Shown in pieces: positions 16,606 to 26,810 of a DNA stretch of 64,000 bases. Location: assembly GCA_965243755.1 (NCBI GenBank), contig CBDEVW010000004.1, forward strand, positions 248,001 through 312,000. The letters are read 5' to 3'. Under the pieces are notes generated by a model, which saw only the letters and a program-made list of their open reading frames with translations, did no database searches and was not told the DNA's origin. Position 1 is the stretch's first letter. Each line of letters begins with the position of its first letter. The translations under genes were made by a program, and so were the position numbers. The DNA comes from JANSWY01 sp965243755 (lineage in GTDB: Bacteria > Bacteroidota > Bacteroidia > Cytophagales > Cyclobacteriaceae).

Positions 16606-18251
16606 GTGATTATTTGTTATCGCTGTTAGTTTTTGTTCCACTAACTGGTAGTGCAATAGTGTTGTTACTCCCTGATCAATGGGCTGATAAATTCAAGATG
16701 ATAACCCTGGGTGCTACCTGTATCCAACTGATGTTGGCCATTATGGTGTTTGTGGGTTTTGATGCAAGTGCCACCTATAATGAGCGAATTGTGGAGAGTT
16801 CCTTTCAATTCATAGAGAAGGCACAATGGATAAATTTAAAGCTCGGGAACCTTGGAGAACTTTCCATTACCTATTTACTTGGGGTTGACGGGATAAGCGT
16901 TTTGATGGTGCTTCTGTCAGGAATTATTTTGCCTTTAGGCGCAATCTCCTCCTGGAACATCAGCAAAAGTCTAAAAGGATATCATGCTTTATACTTGTTG
17001 CTGTCATCCACTATTATGGGATGTTTTGTAGCACTGGATTTCTTTCTGTTTTACCTCTTCTTTGAGTTCATGCTGCTTCCAATGTATTTCCTGATAGGCA
17101 TTTGGGGGGGAGTTAGAAGAAATTACGCATCTATCAAATTCTTTATTTATACGCTGGTTGGGTCACTATTTATTCTGGTGGTGATGATCGGTTTATATAT
17201 CTCTGTCATTGATCCGGCAAGTGTGGAAGGTAATGTGATCCATACTTTTAACATGATCCACATGACGGATCTTGCGAATTATATTCCAGGGTCGATTCTG
17301 GCTTTGGATGGTGGAGATTTGTGGGGAATGCCAATTAGGATGGTTGCATTTTTGGCGGTGTTCGTGGGTTTTGCCATCAAACTACCTGCAGTTCCTGTGC
17401 ATACATGGTTACCAGATGCACACGTAGAGGCGCCAACTCCAATATCTGTAATACTTGCAGGAATTCTTCTAAAAATCGGAGGCTATGGCTTTTTTAGAAT
17501 TGCCTATTCCATCTTTCCGGAGGGGGCTTATCAATTCGGTTTTCTAATTGGTGTTTTTGGTGTGGTTGCGATCATTTATGGAGGATTGGTGGCCATGGCA
17601 CAAAAGGATTTAAAGAAGTTGATTGCCTACTCCTCAGTGTCCCATATGGGTTATGTTATGCTGGGAATTGCAGCATTAACTGCCGAAGCAATCAATGGAG
17701 CGATATTCCAGATGTTCAGCCACGGCATACTATCTGCCGCGCTATTCCTGATTGCAGGAGTTTTATACGATAGAACACATGACAGACTAATTGCAAACTA
17801 CAGTGGGCTGGGGTCAAAAATGCCCTATTTCACCTTTGTTGTAGTAGTGATTTTCTTTGGTTCCCTTGGGTTGCCAGGATTGTCTGGTTTCGTAGGAGAA
17901 GTACTTGTATTTCTGGGAGCATTTGGATCTGCCAATGTCAACCAGATCATTCCCAGATGGCTGACCATTGTCGCAACCCTCGGATTGATCATTACAGCTG
18001 CTTATTATCTGTGGACACTGCAACGCATGTTTTTTGGTAAATATTGGGTCCGCGAAGCAGATTGGGAACCACACATGACTGACCTCTCCAGAAGGGAAAT
18101 TCTCCTCTTTGTACCATTGGTGGTACTGGCCATTCTATTTGGGATTTTGCCAGGAACAATCCTGGATCCGGTAGCTGATTCTATCAGTGCCTGGGTTGAG
18201 TTTGTTGCAGCCCAGGGAAAGGCAAATGTTGAAGCATTAAAAGGCCTGTAA
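16602..18251 (+). CDS. nuoM: NADH-quinone oxidoreductase subunit M
   Basis: The protein has 549 residues and is the second antiporter-like subunit (ND4 homologue). Motifs seen are LFYLFFEFMLLPMYFLIGIW with the essential glutamate, KLPAVPVHTWLPDAHVEAP followed by TPISVILAG, and DLKKLIAYSSVSHMGYVMLG. The length is slightly above average because of loops near residues 60-80 and 200-225. The start overlaps nuoL by 4 bases, and the stop shares a base with the nuoN start. Confidence 0.97.
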   Translation: MSDYLLSLLVFVPLTGSAIVLLLPDQWADKFKMITLGATCIQLMLAIMVFVGFDASATYNERIVESSFQFIEKAQWINLKLGNLGELSITYLLGVDGISVLMVLLSGIILPLGAISSWNISKSLKGYHALYLLLSSTIMGCFVALDFFLFYLFFEFMLLPMYFLIGIWGGVRRNYASIKFFIYTLVGSLFILVVMIGLYISVIDPASVEGNVIHTFNMIHMTDLANYIPGSILALDGGDLWGMPIRMVAFLAVFVGFAIKLPAVPVHTWLPDAHVEAPTPISVILAGILLKIGGYGFFRIAYSIFPEGAYQFGFLIGVFGVVAIIYGGLVAMAQKDLKKLIAYSSVSHMGYVMLGIAALTAEAINGAIFQMFSHGILSAALFLIAGVLYDRTHDRLIANYSGLGSKMPYFTFVVVVIFFGSLGLPGLSGFVGEVLVFLGAFGSANVNQIIPRWLTIVATLGLIITAAYYLWTLQRMFFGKYWVREADWEPHMTDLSRREILLFVPLVVLAILFGILPGTILDPVADSISAWVEFVAAQGKANVEALKGL

Positions 18252-19708
18252 TGATGGGAATTAACGAAAAACTGGAAAGCATAAGTGGAGGGTTATCTTT
18301 TCTGTTGCCTGAACTTTTCCTGGTAGCCATTTTAATTCTCCTGATTGTTGGAGATTTAGTGGCTAAAAAATCCGGAATATTAAAGGCAGGGATTACTGCG
18401 CTGAGCGGATTTTCGTTGTTATTACTCCTCGGATTGGATGCTCCACAAAGTCAGGTGATCATCAATGATATGGTCCAAATAGGGGCGATCGGTTGGATTT
18501 TCAAGCTTTTATTAAGTGTGATGCTGTTGTTGATGGGGATTTCAGGTTTAATTAATCAGTCTGCGGAAGAAAGTAGGGGTGAATATTACACTTTATTGGT
18601 TGCCATTACCCTCGGAGGATTCTTCCTGCTGTCCTCGAAACATCTATTGATTTTTTATGTGGCCATTGAATTAATTTCCATTTCATCTTACATACTGACT
18701 ACTTTTTCACAAAATAAAGCTGGCTATGAAGGTGGACTCAAGTACCTTTTGTTTGGTGCAGTTTCTTCAGGTGTCATGTTATATGGATTGAGCCTGCTAT
18801 ATGGATTCACCGGTACTTTATTGATCGATGAGATGCTGGCAGAGCTAATTATATCTAAGGTGTCAGTATTACCAGTGATGCTGTTTTTGATGGGGTTACT
18901 ATTCAAATTATCCTTATTTCCAATGCAGATCTGGACGCCTTCAGCGTATCAGGGTGCACCTACCATGGTTGCTGCGTTTATATCCATTTCACCAAAATTG
19001 GCGGTTGTTGGTTTCATAATCCCATTTTTATCAGCTTCCAGCTATTTTAATGTACAATGGCAAATGATACTTTCTGTAGTGGCGATCTTGTCTGTTGTGA
19101 TAGGAAACTTTTCAGCCCTTTGGCAGTCTGATGCTAAGAGAATGCTGGCCTATTCGAGCATTGCCCACTCAGGATTTTTTCTTCTAGGGTTGGTTGTTCA
19201 GAATGACCTGGCAACTCAGGCGGTCATCTTTTATGGCATGGTGTATTTGCTGATGAACCTGGGTGCCTTTTTTCTGGTAAAGGTTTTTGAAAATGTCGGA
19301 GTAAAGGAAATTGAAGATTTTCGTGGACTGGGAAAAAAATATTGGGTTCTGGGAGTTTTGATGGTCATTGTAATGATTTCCCTGACAGGTCTTCCACCTA
19401 CCGCTGGCTTTACCGGTAAACTTTTGATTTTAACTTCATTCTACGAATTATATATTGACTCTGGAGATCAGTTCATGCTGTTTGTTCTGTTGTTGGCCAT
19501 TTTTAATGCAGCAGTGTCTTTGTTTTACTATCTGAAAATCCCCTATTTCATGTTCTTCAAGGGAGAAATAGATACGTCTTCAGCAAAACAAACCATCAGA
19601 AAATCTGAAATAGTGTGGGCAACTTTTTTAATTTTGCCTTTGTTAATAGTCTTTCTGAGACCCGAAATATTGATAAATATTATAAATAATATTAAATTAT
19701 ATAACTAA
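18251..19708 (+). CDS. nuoN: NADH-quinone oxidoreductase subunit N
   Basis: The protein has 485 residues and is the third antiporter-like subunit (ND2 homologue), placed next to NuoK. Motifs include HLLIFYVAIELISISSYIL, GGLKYLLFGAVSSGVMLYG, FKLSLFPMQIWTPSAYQGAP and DAKRMLAYSSIAHSGFFLLG. It is the last complex I gene in the run; its tail is AT-rich (repeated ATAAATATTATAAA). The PurF-like gene begins only 12 bases later, so it is probably on the same transcript. Confidence 0.97.
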   Translation: MMGINEKLESISGGLSFLLPELFLVAILILLIVGDLVAKKSGILKAGITALSGFSLLLLLGLDAPQSQVIINDMVQIGAIGWIFKLLLSVMLLLMGISGLINQSAEESRGEYYTLLVAITLGGFFLLSSKHLLIFYVAIELISISSYILTTFSQNKAGYEGGLKYLLFGAVSSGVMLYGLSLLYGFTGTLLIDEMLAELIISKVSVLPVMLFLMGLLFKLSLFPMQIWTPSAYQGAPTMVAAFISISPKLAVVGFIIPFLSASSYFNVQWQMILSVVAILSVVIGNFSALWQSDAKRMLAYSSIAHSGFFLLGLVVQNDLATQAVIFYGMVYLLMNLGAFFLVKVFENVGVKEIEDFRGLGKKYWVLGVLMVIVMISLTGLPPTAGFTGKLLILTSFYELYIDSGDQFMLFVLLLAIFNAAVSLFYYLKIPYFMFFKGEIDTSSAKQTIRKSEIVWATFLILPLLIVFLRPEILINIINNIKLYN

Positions 19709-19720
19709 GACTTCTCCAGA

Positions 19721-21607
19721 ATGAGCGATGCAATTAAGCATGAATGCGGAATAGCCTTCCTACGGTTAAGAAAGCCACTCCAATATTATATTGACAAATA
19801 CAATACGCCCACTTATGCTGTAAATAAAATGTATCTGCTCATGCAGAAGCAGCACAACAGAGGGCAGGACGGTGTAGGGATTGCCAATATCAAGCTAAAC
19901 ATGCAACCCGGCTACCGATACATAAGCAGGTACCGGACAGTGGACCCCAGGCCTATAGAGGATATCTTCCGAAAGATTGGCAAGAAGTATCGGAAGGCTC
20001 AGAAGGAAGGGAAAGAGAACTACATGAACGAGAAATGGCTCAAGCAAAACTTTGGATTTACTGGAGAAGTTTGGTTGGGCCATTTGCGTTATGGGACACA
20101 TGGTGCCAACAGCATAGAAAGCTGCCATCCATTCTTAAGACAAAATAACTGGAGAAGTAGAAACCTGGTAGTCGCTGGTAACTTCAATATGACCAATGTT
20201 GATGAGCTGTTTGATAAACTGGTTGAAATAGGACAGCACCCCAAAGAAAAGGTGGATACCGTCACAGTGATGGAAAAAATCGGTCACTTTCTTGATGAAG
20301 GTAACCAGGCAGTATTTGACAAATATAAGGGCAAACTCACCAACCAGGAGATCACCGATTTGATAGAGGAGGAGCTTGATCTGGGTAGAATTCTTGAAAG
20401 GTCCTGTAAAGATTTTGACGGTGGATATACCATGGCCGGAATGGTAGGATATGGTGCCAGCTTTATTGCCAGAGATCCTGCCGGAATTAGACCAGCCTAT
20501 TTTTATGCCGACGATGAAGTCGTAGTGGTAGCTTCTGAAAAACCCGCAATTAAAACAGCATTTGGGTGTGAGTATGCAGACATCCAGGAAATAGACCCAG
20601 GTCACGCATTGATTATTGGTAAAGAAGGTGATTACCACCAGGTGAAGTATAAGGAACCCATAGAGAAGAAATCATGCTCTTTCGAACGGATTTATTTCTC
20701 CAGAGGTACAGACCCTGATATCTACAGAGAAAGAAGAAAACTGGGAGAACTGTTGATTCCAAAAGTCCTTAAGGCCATTAACTTTGACTTGAAAAATGCG
20801 GTCTTCTCCTTTATACCGAATACCGCAGAGACTTCATTTCTAGGTTTGATGTCTGGTGTGGACAGGTACCTGATCAATAAAAGGAAAGACATTATTCTTG
20901 AAAATAAACCTTCCACTGATACGATGGAAGAATTATTGTCCTTTCGCCCAAGGGTAGAGAAACTGGTCCTAAAGGATGCTAAACTTCGCACATTCATAAC
21001 TGACGATGAACACAGGGACGATCTGGTGGCTCATGTCTATGATACTACTTATGAAGTGATCAATAAAAACAAAGATACACTGGTCATTATTGATGACAGT
21101 ATTGTTAGAGGTACCACCCTTGAGAAGAGCATTCTTACGCTGTTAGATAGGCTGGAACCGAAAAAAATTGTGATAGTTTCGTCTGCGCCTCAGATTCGGT
21201 TCCCGGATTGCTATGGTATTGACATGAGCAAAATGAAAGATTTTGTAGCATTCCGAGCTGTTCTGGCATTACTTAAAGAACACAACAAGGAGTATTTGCT
21301 GGATGAAGTATTTGAACTTTGTCAGGCATCTATCGAACAGCGGGAACCTGAGAATTACGTAAAGAAACTCTATGAGCCATTTACTTATGAGCAGGTAAGT
21401 AAGAAAATTGGCGAAATCATAAAGCCTAAAGGCATGAAAGCTGAGCTTGAAGTAGTTTACCAGACGGTGGAAAGTCTGCATCTGGCGTGCCCCGGACATT
21501 TGGGTGACTGGTACTTCACCGGAGATTACCCAACTCCAGGAGGAAATAGAGTTGTCAATAAGGCCTTCATGAATTTCATGAAAGGTGTTACTGTAAGAGC
21601 TTATTAA
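19721..21607 (+). CDS. Amidophosphoribosyltransferase-like class II glutamine amidotransferase (PurF family, long Bacteroidota form)
   Basis: The protein has 628 residues. The N-terminal glutaminase domain has KHECGIAFLRL with the likely nucleophile Cys9, then KQHNRGQDGVGIANI (residues 43-57) and LGHLRYGTHG. The C-terminal phosphoribosyltransferase domain carries the PRPP loop VIIDDSIVRGTT. In classical PurF the nucleophile is residue 2 (exposed by methionine removal) or follows a short propeptide; here eight residues would have to be removed. Insertions of about 120 residues make it longer than ordinary PurF. It may make phosphoribosylamine for purine synthesis or act as a paralogue. It follows nuoN by 12 bases and ends at a strong terminator. 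Confidence 0.85.
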   Translation: MSDAIKHECGIAFLRLRKPLQYYIDKYNTPTYAVNKMYLLMQKQHNRGQDGVGIANIKLNMQPGYRYISRYRTVDPRPIEDIFRKIGKKYRKAQKEGKENYMNEKWLKQNFGFTGEVWLGHLRYGTHGANSIESCHPFLRQNNWRSRNLVVAGNFNMTNVDELFDKLVEIGQHPKEKVDTVTVMEKIGHFLDEGNQAVFDKYKGKLTNQEITDLIEEELDLGRILERSCKDFDGGYTMAGMVGYGASFIARDPAGIRPAYFYADDEVVVVASEKPAIKTAFGCEYADIQEIDPGHALIIGKEGDYHQVKYKEPIEKKSCSFERIYFSRGTDPDIYRERRKLGELLIPKVLKAINFDLKNAVFSFIPNTAETSFLGLMSGVDRYLINKRKDIILENKPSTDTMEELLSFRPRVEKLVLKDAKLRTFITDDEHRDDLVAHVYDTTYEVINKNKDTLVIIDDSIVRGTTLEKSILTLLDRLEPKKIVIVSSAPQIRFPDCYGIDMSKMKDFVAFRAVLALLKEHNKEYLLDEVFELCQASIEQREPENYVKKLYEPFTYEQVSKKIGEIIKPKGMKAELEVVYQTVESLHLACPGHLGDWYFTGDYPTPGGNRVVNKAFMNFMKGVTVRAY

Positions 21608-21632
21608 GTAAGTATTACTAAAGGATAAAAAA

Positions 21633-21663
21633 AGAGTGATCCGAACAGATCACTCTTTTTTTT
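21633..21663. terminator. Bidirectional terminator between convergent genes
   Basis: A 9 bp perfect stem, AGAGTGATC (21633-21641) with GATCACTCT (21648-21656), has a 6-base loop. It is flanked by A residues on the left and T residues on the right, so it can stop transcription from both the PurF-like gene and the TPR-CHAT gene. Confidence 0.9.
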
Positions 21664-21681
21664 GTCTTATTTTCAAATTGA

Positions 21682-24600
21682 TTATTTCCCAATCAAAACA
21701 AATGGAGACCAATAATAGGGATGTGAATATTCCTCGCTATTGATCAGGCTTAATTTTGCATTCCTGAGATAATGCCGGTAATCAAGGCTCTTGAATTTGT
21801 CATTGGGTACATTCGTTTTGGCAAGCAACATGTATAGATTGGACATCATGACTTGTGTGGAAAGATCAGATACCTCCCAGAGCGATACATTAATGTTTTT
21901 GCATCCTGCGTAGATCAAAGCCCTGGACAAGCCTACTATTCCTTCACCAGAAGATATTTTCCCCAATCCTGTTTCACACGCGGATAATGTGACGAGTTCA
22001 GCATTCATATTCAAATCGTAAACTTCTCCTGCAAATAAGATCCCATCTTCCTGAGTAGTGTCTGCATGAAATAGAATTCCTGAAAACTCAGGTTCCTCCT
22101 GATTTACAAATCCATGTGACGCAATATGGACGTACTGATAGTCTGAAATATTTGAGCGTTTAAACATGTCCTCGGAGGCCTTATCGTATTGCAGTAATAT
22201 AGATTCCTTATTGTTAGCCCGGAAAACACTGTCAATTTGTTCTGATTCCACTTTACTACCAGGTAATGTGCTGGATTTCAATCCCTCTACTTTTTTCCTT
22301 ACAGCAGGAGCAACCCCGGCTTCCTCATATGACTTGGTTTTCTTTTCCTTGACCACAGACCCGTATGAGCCTTCAAAAACGATGGGTGCAACGGTAAATA
22401 GTTCTTTCTGTGCCTTCTCACGAAGGGTTTTTTCGTTTAGAAATGTCTTGTAAAGCAAATTAGCAGAGAAGGTGTAACTCACGGCATAATCCTTTACCAG
22501 GTATGGCATATCTTGATAACTAGTGGTATCGGAGACATCCTCAGTTAACAAGGTTTCAAACGGAACGGTAGCCATTACACCATCCAAAACAATGATTAGA
22601 GACTTGATTCCATCTGGGATTTCCTGACTGAAGAATTGCTTGTATAGTTCCCTGCTATATTTGGTGAATCCTTTTTTATACCTGAATAAGATTGTATTCC
22701 GATAGGCCTGAATGGCTTTGGTATAATCAGTCATTAAATCGGATTTGTTAATATCAAAGCTCTTCGATGTGATATAATTGGTGAAAAGGTGATCTTCAGT
22801 GGAAAAGTATGAAATGATCATTGTAGAATCATCCAGAAAAGACTGGATCTCATCGACATTGACAACCCCCACGTCATATTTCAAATCGTGGTATTTGGGG
22901 AACTCATTTTCCAGCCGGTGAATCAGGTCTTCATACTCTTTATTAGTATCAAACAACTTTTTCTGGTAATAGACCTGTTGGAGGCTATCAGGATTCGCAG
23001 CAAGTTCCTGTGTGTATTCATTGATTTGTTTTTTTAATACTTGTTCACGTACAACCAGGGAATCAGGGACATCTCCAAAAGAAGTGGCATTCGCTTGTGC
23101 GAGAGAAGAAAACAATATTGCTCCTTTTTTCTTTTCTGAGAGATAAAAATAGTAGTTGGTATACTGCTCTTTCTTAGATTCATAGGTAGCATCATATGCG
23201 ATGGATTTGGCATTTTCTGGTGTGAGCAGTTGCAACATATTATAGCTACCGCTTATGGCTGATTCATATATTTTAGAAGCCTGTCGTGCCAATTCTATCT
23301 GGTCTTTTCTGTCGGTGTAGGACTCCCTGATCTGATCAACGAGGCTATCACTGAGGATAAAACTGTTGAGACTTATATCCAGTCCTTTCATATTCACAGA
23401 TTTGCTGAACCCAGATTCCAATAATTCTCCTTTGAATTGCAGGTACCAAAGCAAGTCTCGGTTGTCAAAGAAATTGACTAATGCTGGATTCACGAAGATG
23501 TTGGCTTCCTGAAAGTCCATAATGCTGGCATTGATCGCCGATTGCACATATTCCAGGGCCTTTACCGTATTGCCTTTGACGTCATTAACCCTCGCCAGGT
23601 TATAATTGGCATTGGCAACATTGGGATGTTTTGGTCCATGAATGTTCTGATCAATTTTTAAGGCTTTCTCAAAGTAGGTTTCTGCCAAATCAAAGTCCCC
23701 GGCAAAATAATAGAGGCTACCAAGGTTATTGTATGCAGCAGAAGTGTTTTCATGATCTTCTCCAACCAGGTTGAAGTTGATTTCCAGGACCTTGCCATAA
23801 TAATCAAGGGCTTCATAAAACTTTTCCTGGTAGATAAATGTGTTGGCAAATCCTAGCAAACACTGGATGGTGTTTTGATGCAATTCACCCACTGTATTTT
23901 TATACAGTTCCAATGCCTGATTATAGTATTTGATCGCTTCATCAAAATTGCCACGGTTTTTAGCTATGTCAGCGAAACCGATATAAACTGCCCCGAATTT
24001 TGGATTTTTGCTATTGAGGAAATCTGAATAAATAATCAGTGCCTGGTTATAGTATTGAAGCGCTTTTTCCAGTTCGCCGCTACTTTTATAGATATCTCCA
24101 AGCCCCACATAGGTGGTGGCAACATCCGGGTGACTGTCTCCAAAAGTATTGATATAGATTTCCAGCGCTTCATTGTAATGATCTTTCGCCAGGTTGTAAC
24201 TCCCTTTGTTTCTATAAAGGTTGCCCAGGCTTAATAACGAGTTGGCCACATATGGATGGTTTCTTCCCAGAATTTCTGTATTGGTATTTAAGGCATTTTT
24301 GAAATAATTGAATGCTTCCTTGTACTGCAGCTTACCATAGTACACATTTCCAATTCCCATATTTGTTGGTGCAGCATACAGGTGCTTCTCGTCATGACTA
24401 ATGTCATCGATGATCTTTTTGGCCTTGTTGTACTCTTCCAAAGCCTGTTCATGCTGGCCGGTCAGGTAATGTACGTTACCGATGTTGAGATATGCATTGG
24501 CCTCTTCCAGGTGATCTGGTTTTAGGTGTTGATGACAAAGCCTGAGGGCCTCTTCGGCAATAGTGAGTGCCTCATCCAGTAAAAAATCAGCACTTAAGTT

Positions 24601-24840
24601 TTCTGCAATTTTATTTTTACAACTGATGACTCCCTCATAGTTTTGGATCTCCGCAAATATTTTTTCCGCTTTTTTGAAGTAATGGATGGAGCTGTCATGC
24701 AGGTTAAACAGTAAAAGTGTATCCGCTTTTTGATAATATTTCACCGCTTGCAGGCTATCATTTGGAACAGTTCTGGCAAAAGTGCTGAAAGTGTTTAAAG
24801 TGAAAAAGATAGCAGTGACAGCCAAATATAGGTAGTTCAT
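21682..24840 (-). CDS. Secreted TPR-CHAT protein (caspase-like peptidase domain with tetratricopeptide repeats)
   Basis: The protein has 1052 residues. A signal peptide (MNYLYLAVTAIFFTLNTFST) is followed by about nine tandem TPR units of roughly 42 residues (residues about 50-460, e.g. ALEYYNKAKK, EALEIYINTFGDSHPDVATT, ALKIDQNIHGPKHPNVANA), a helical linker, and a C-terminal CHAT domain. The CHAT catalytic pair is visible: His909 in VHIASHGF and Cys955 in TLSACETGLG, followed by GEGIVGLSRALIYAGCKNIN. CHAT domains are clan CD cysteine peptidases related to caspases and separase. The leader implies action outside the cytosol. It ends at a bidirectional terminator and is divergent from the OmpL47-repeat gene. 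Confidence 0.9.
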   Translation of the reverse strand: MNYLYLAVTAIFFTLNTFSTFARTVPNDSLQAVKYYQKADTLLLFNLHDSSIHYFKKAEKIFAEIQNYEGVISCKNKIAENLSADFLLDEALTIAEEALRLCHQHLKPDHLEEANAYLNIGNVHYLTGQHEQALEEYNKAKKIIDDISHDEKHLYAAPTNMGIGNVYYGKLQYKEAFNYFKNALNTNTEILGRNHPYVANSLLSLGNLYRNKGSYNLAKDHYNEALEIYINTFGDSHPDVATTYVGLGDIYKSSGELEKALQYYNQALIIYSDFLNSKNPKFGAVYIGFADIAKNRGNFDEAIKYYNQALELYKNTVGELHQNTIQCLLGFANTFIYQEKFYEALDYYGKVLEINFNLVGEDHENTSAAYNNLGSLYYFAGDFDLAETYFEKALKIDQNIHGPKHPNVANANYNLARVNDVKGNTVKALEYVQSAINASIMDFQEANIFVNPALVNFFDNRDLLWYLQFKGELLESGFSKSVNMKGLDISLNSFILSDSLVDQIRESYTDRKDQIELARQASKIYESAISGSYNMLQLLTPENAKSIAYDATYESKKEQYTNYYFYLSEKKKGAILFSSLAQANATSFGDVPDSLVVREQVLKKQINEYTQELAANPDSLQQVYYQKKLFDTNKEYEDLIHRLENEFPKYHDLKYDVGVVNVDEIQSFLDDSTMIISYFSTEDHLFTNYITSKSFDINKSDLMTDYTKAIQAYRNTILFRYKKGFTKYSRELYKQFFSQEIPDGIKSLIIVLDGVMATVPFETLLTEDVSDTTSYQDMPYLVKDYAVSYTFSANLLYKTFLNEKTLREKAQKELFTVAPIVFEGSYGSVVKEKKTKSYEEAGVAPAVRKKVEGLKSSTLPGSKVESEQIDSVFRANNKESILLQYDKASEDMFKRSNISDYQYVHIASHGFVNQEEPEFSGILFHADTTQEDGILFAGEVYDLNMNAELVTLSACETGLGKISSGEGIVGLSRALIYAGCKNINVSLWEVSDLSTQVMMSNLYMLLAKTNVPNDKFKSLDYRHYLRNAKLSLINSEEYSHPYYWSPFVLIGK

Positions 24841-24929
24841 CTAATAATTAATTTCTGTATTAAAATGTTTCCTAATTTAGGTAAATTATTATCAATTAAT
24901 TATTTCCTCATTACGAACCGATCAAAAAA

Positions 24930-26681
24930 ATGAATATCCTACGCAGCATAATCACACTATGTTTGTCAATTCTATTGACTAGTTACGCCCTTCAAACTAC
25001 TGCCCAGCCGCCGGATGCCGTTACCCAATACTATGTTTCTGAAAGCGGTAAATTATACTGGCCGGCAGATAAGCCAGTCTATTTATTTGTTTCTGATGCT
25101 CCTGATGGTGCAAGACCACAGCGCCTAAAAAGTGACTCCAGCAACCAATATGCAGATCCATTTTTTCTGGATACTGAAGGAGTAAATTATATCCGAACCA
25201 AATGGGCCGTTGACCCTGAAACAAAGAAATATGTACTTCCGATGCGGGAAGTAGTTTTTGAAATATACCGGGATGGAACAACCCCGGCAACAGATATCAG
25301 CCTTACTGGCGCAAATTCTTTCAACAAGGAAGGAGTACAGTATTACGGTAAAAATTTACAACTAAGTTTGTCATCCAAAGACCAGCTTTCAGGATCAAGA
25401 GTTACATATGTTTCGGCAAATGGCTCTGATTTTCAGCCATATAGTACTGCACTGAAGCTCGAAGAAAACAAACCCTACACGTTTAAATATTATACTGTTG
25501 ATAATGTGGGTAACCGTGAAAACACCAAAGAAAGGTCCTTCATTGTAGATGTAGTAGCTCCTACAACTGAAATTGAATTTACTGGTGACCGACGAAACAA
25601 CATCTTTTCACCAAGAGCCAAATTTTCCTTGAAAGCAATGGATACAGGCTCGGGCGTGAAGGCATTGTATTACAGTATTGATGGGGGACAGGAAAAACGC
25701 TTTTATAATGAAGTGCCACTCAAAGATCTTGTTGATGGAGACCATAAAGTGTCTTTTTATAGTATAGATCAGGTAGGCAATAAAGAGGAAGTTAAAACAA
25801 TGGACTTCTATCTGGATAAAACTGCTCCTGAGGTTAAAGCTACCGTTGTGGGTGATCAATATCAAAACAGAGGTAGAGTGTTTGTGTCTGTTAGAACAAA
25901 GGTGAAGCTGGAGGTGTCGGATAATAAGGCAGGGGTTAAAAAAGTATGGTACAAAATTGATGACAACCCAGAGCGACCATACGTCGAGCCTTTTGAACTG
26001 CCGCAATCAAAAGGAAAACATGTGATCATGTATTATGCTACAGATAATGTAAACAATAATTTCAAATCACTATTTGACGAGTCTGCGAGTGACCGATCAA
26101 GTCTGGATATAGATATGGTAGCACCTGAGATCAGTTACAACTTCAAAGGAAAGATGCATGTGACAAGAGATACGTCCTTCATTACTTCCGAAACAAAAAT
26201 TGACCTGGGAGCAGTGGATGATGATAGTGGAGTGAAGAAAGTAGGCTATAAGATCAATGGTGGTAAAGGAATTGAATATGTAGCTCCGTTTAACATTCCT
26301 GAAGAAGGAAGATATGTGATTGATTTCTATGGTATGGACCAGGTCAATAACAGAAATTCCAAAGAGTTTTTCTTTATAGTTGATAATACAGGTCCGGAGA
26401 TAGAAACTATTCTGAGTAGTGATCCCATTGGAAGCATTAGCCTGGATGATAAGGACAGTGATCTCAAAGTGTACTCATCCGGCGTGAAATTATACCTGGG
26501 AGCCACAGACATGGTGGTTAATACAGCCGCAATTTATTATCAGATCAATGATGGCAAAGAAGTGGAGTATAGCGGACCGATCGCAATTAAGCAAAAGGGT
26601 ATTGTAACCTATAAGGTCAGAGCCGTGGATGATCTTGGAAATGAAAGCACCAGTGAAACATTTGAGATTTTTATAAAGTAA
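24930..26681 (+). CDS. Secreted OmpL47-type beta-domain repeat protein
   Basis: The protein has 583 residues. The leader MNILRSIITLCLSILLTSYALQ ends near TTA-QPPDAV. The rest is built of four to five repeats of about 95 residues, each with the pattern SGVKKVxYKIDxxxERxYxEPFxLPxxGxHxIxYYxxDxVxN. Examples are SGVKALYYSIDGGQEKRFY, AGVKKVWYKIDDNPERPYVE and SGVKKVGYKINGGKGIEYVA. This is the OmpL47/chitobiase-C-like Ig-fold repeat found in surface and extracellular proteins. No catalytic domain is present, so a structural or adhesive role is likely. It is divergent from the TPR-CHAT gene across 89 bases, and both may share a control region. A hairpin follows the stop. Confidence 0.82.
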   Translation: MNILRSIITLCLSILLTSYALQTTAQPPDAVTQYYVSESGKLYWPADKPVYLFVSDAPDGARPQRLKSDSSNQYADPFFLDTEGVNYIRTKWAVDPETKKYVLPMREVVFEIYRDGTTPATDISLTGANSFNKEGVQYYGKNLQLSLSSKDQLSGSRVTYVSANGSDFQPYSTALKLEENKPYTFKYYTVDNVGNRENTKERSFIVDVVAPTTEIEFTGDRRNNIFSPRAKFSLKAMDTGSGVKALYYSIDGGQEKRFYNEVPLKDLVDGDHKVSFYSIDQVGNKEEVKTMDFYLDKTAPEVKATVVGDQYQNRGRVFVSVRTKVKLEVSDNKAGVKKVWYKIDDNPERPYVEPFELPQSKGKHVIMYYATDNVNNNFKSLFDESASDRSSLDIDMVAPEISYNFKGKMHVTRDTSFITSETKIDLGAVDDDSGVKKVGYKINGGKGIEYVAPFNIPEEGRYVIDFYGMDQVNNRNSKEFFFIVDNTGPEIETILSSDPIGSISLDDKDSDLKVYSSGVKLYLGATDMVVNTAAIYYQINDGKEVEYSGPIAIKQKGIVTYKVRAVDDLGNESTSETFEIFIK

Positions 26682-26694
26682 TATAAGTTTAAGT

Positions 26695-26719
26695 CCTGCT
26701 CCATTAAGGAGCAGGCATG
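26695..26719 (+). terminator. Hairpin after the OmpL47-repeat gene, probable terminator
   Basis: A perfect 8 bp stem, CCTGCTCC (26695-26702) with GGAGCAGG (26708-26715), has loop ATTAA. It is followed only by CATGTTTT, so the U-tail is weak and offset. Confidence 0.55.
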
Positions 26720-26810
26720 TTTTCCAGGGGATTGGATCTTAGTGCGTAGGATATTTATTTATTAGAAGAATAATAGCTATTTTATATAACACTGATCATA
26801 CTGGACGGGA

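Noticed and set aside
20135..20638. Antisense frame of 167 codons within the PurF-like gene
   Set aside because: It lies wholly inside a well-supported gene on the other strand and shows no recognisable domain or start signals.
21682..24840. TPR-CHAT gene as part of a type III-E CRISPR (Craspase-like) system
   Set aside because: No gRAMP/Cas7-11 gene, no CRISPR array and a clear secretion signal on the protein; the CRISPR-linked versions are cytosolic.
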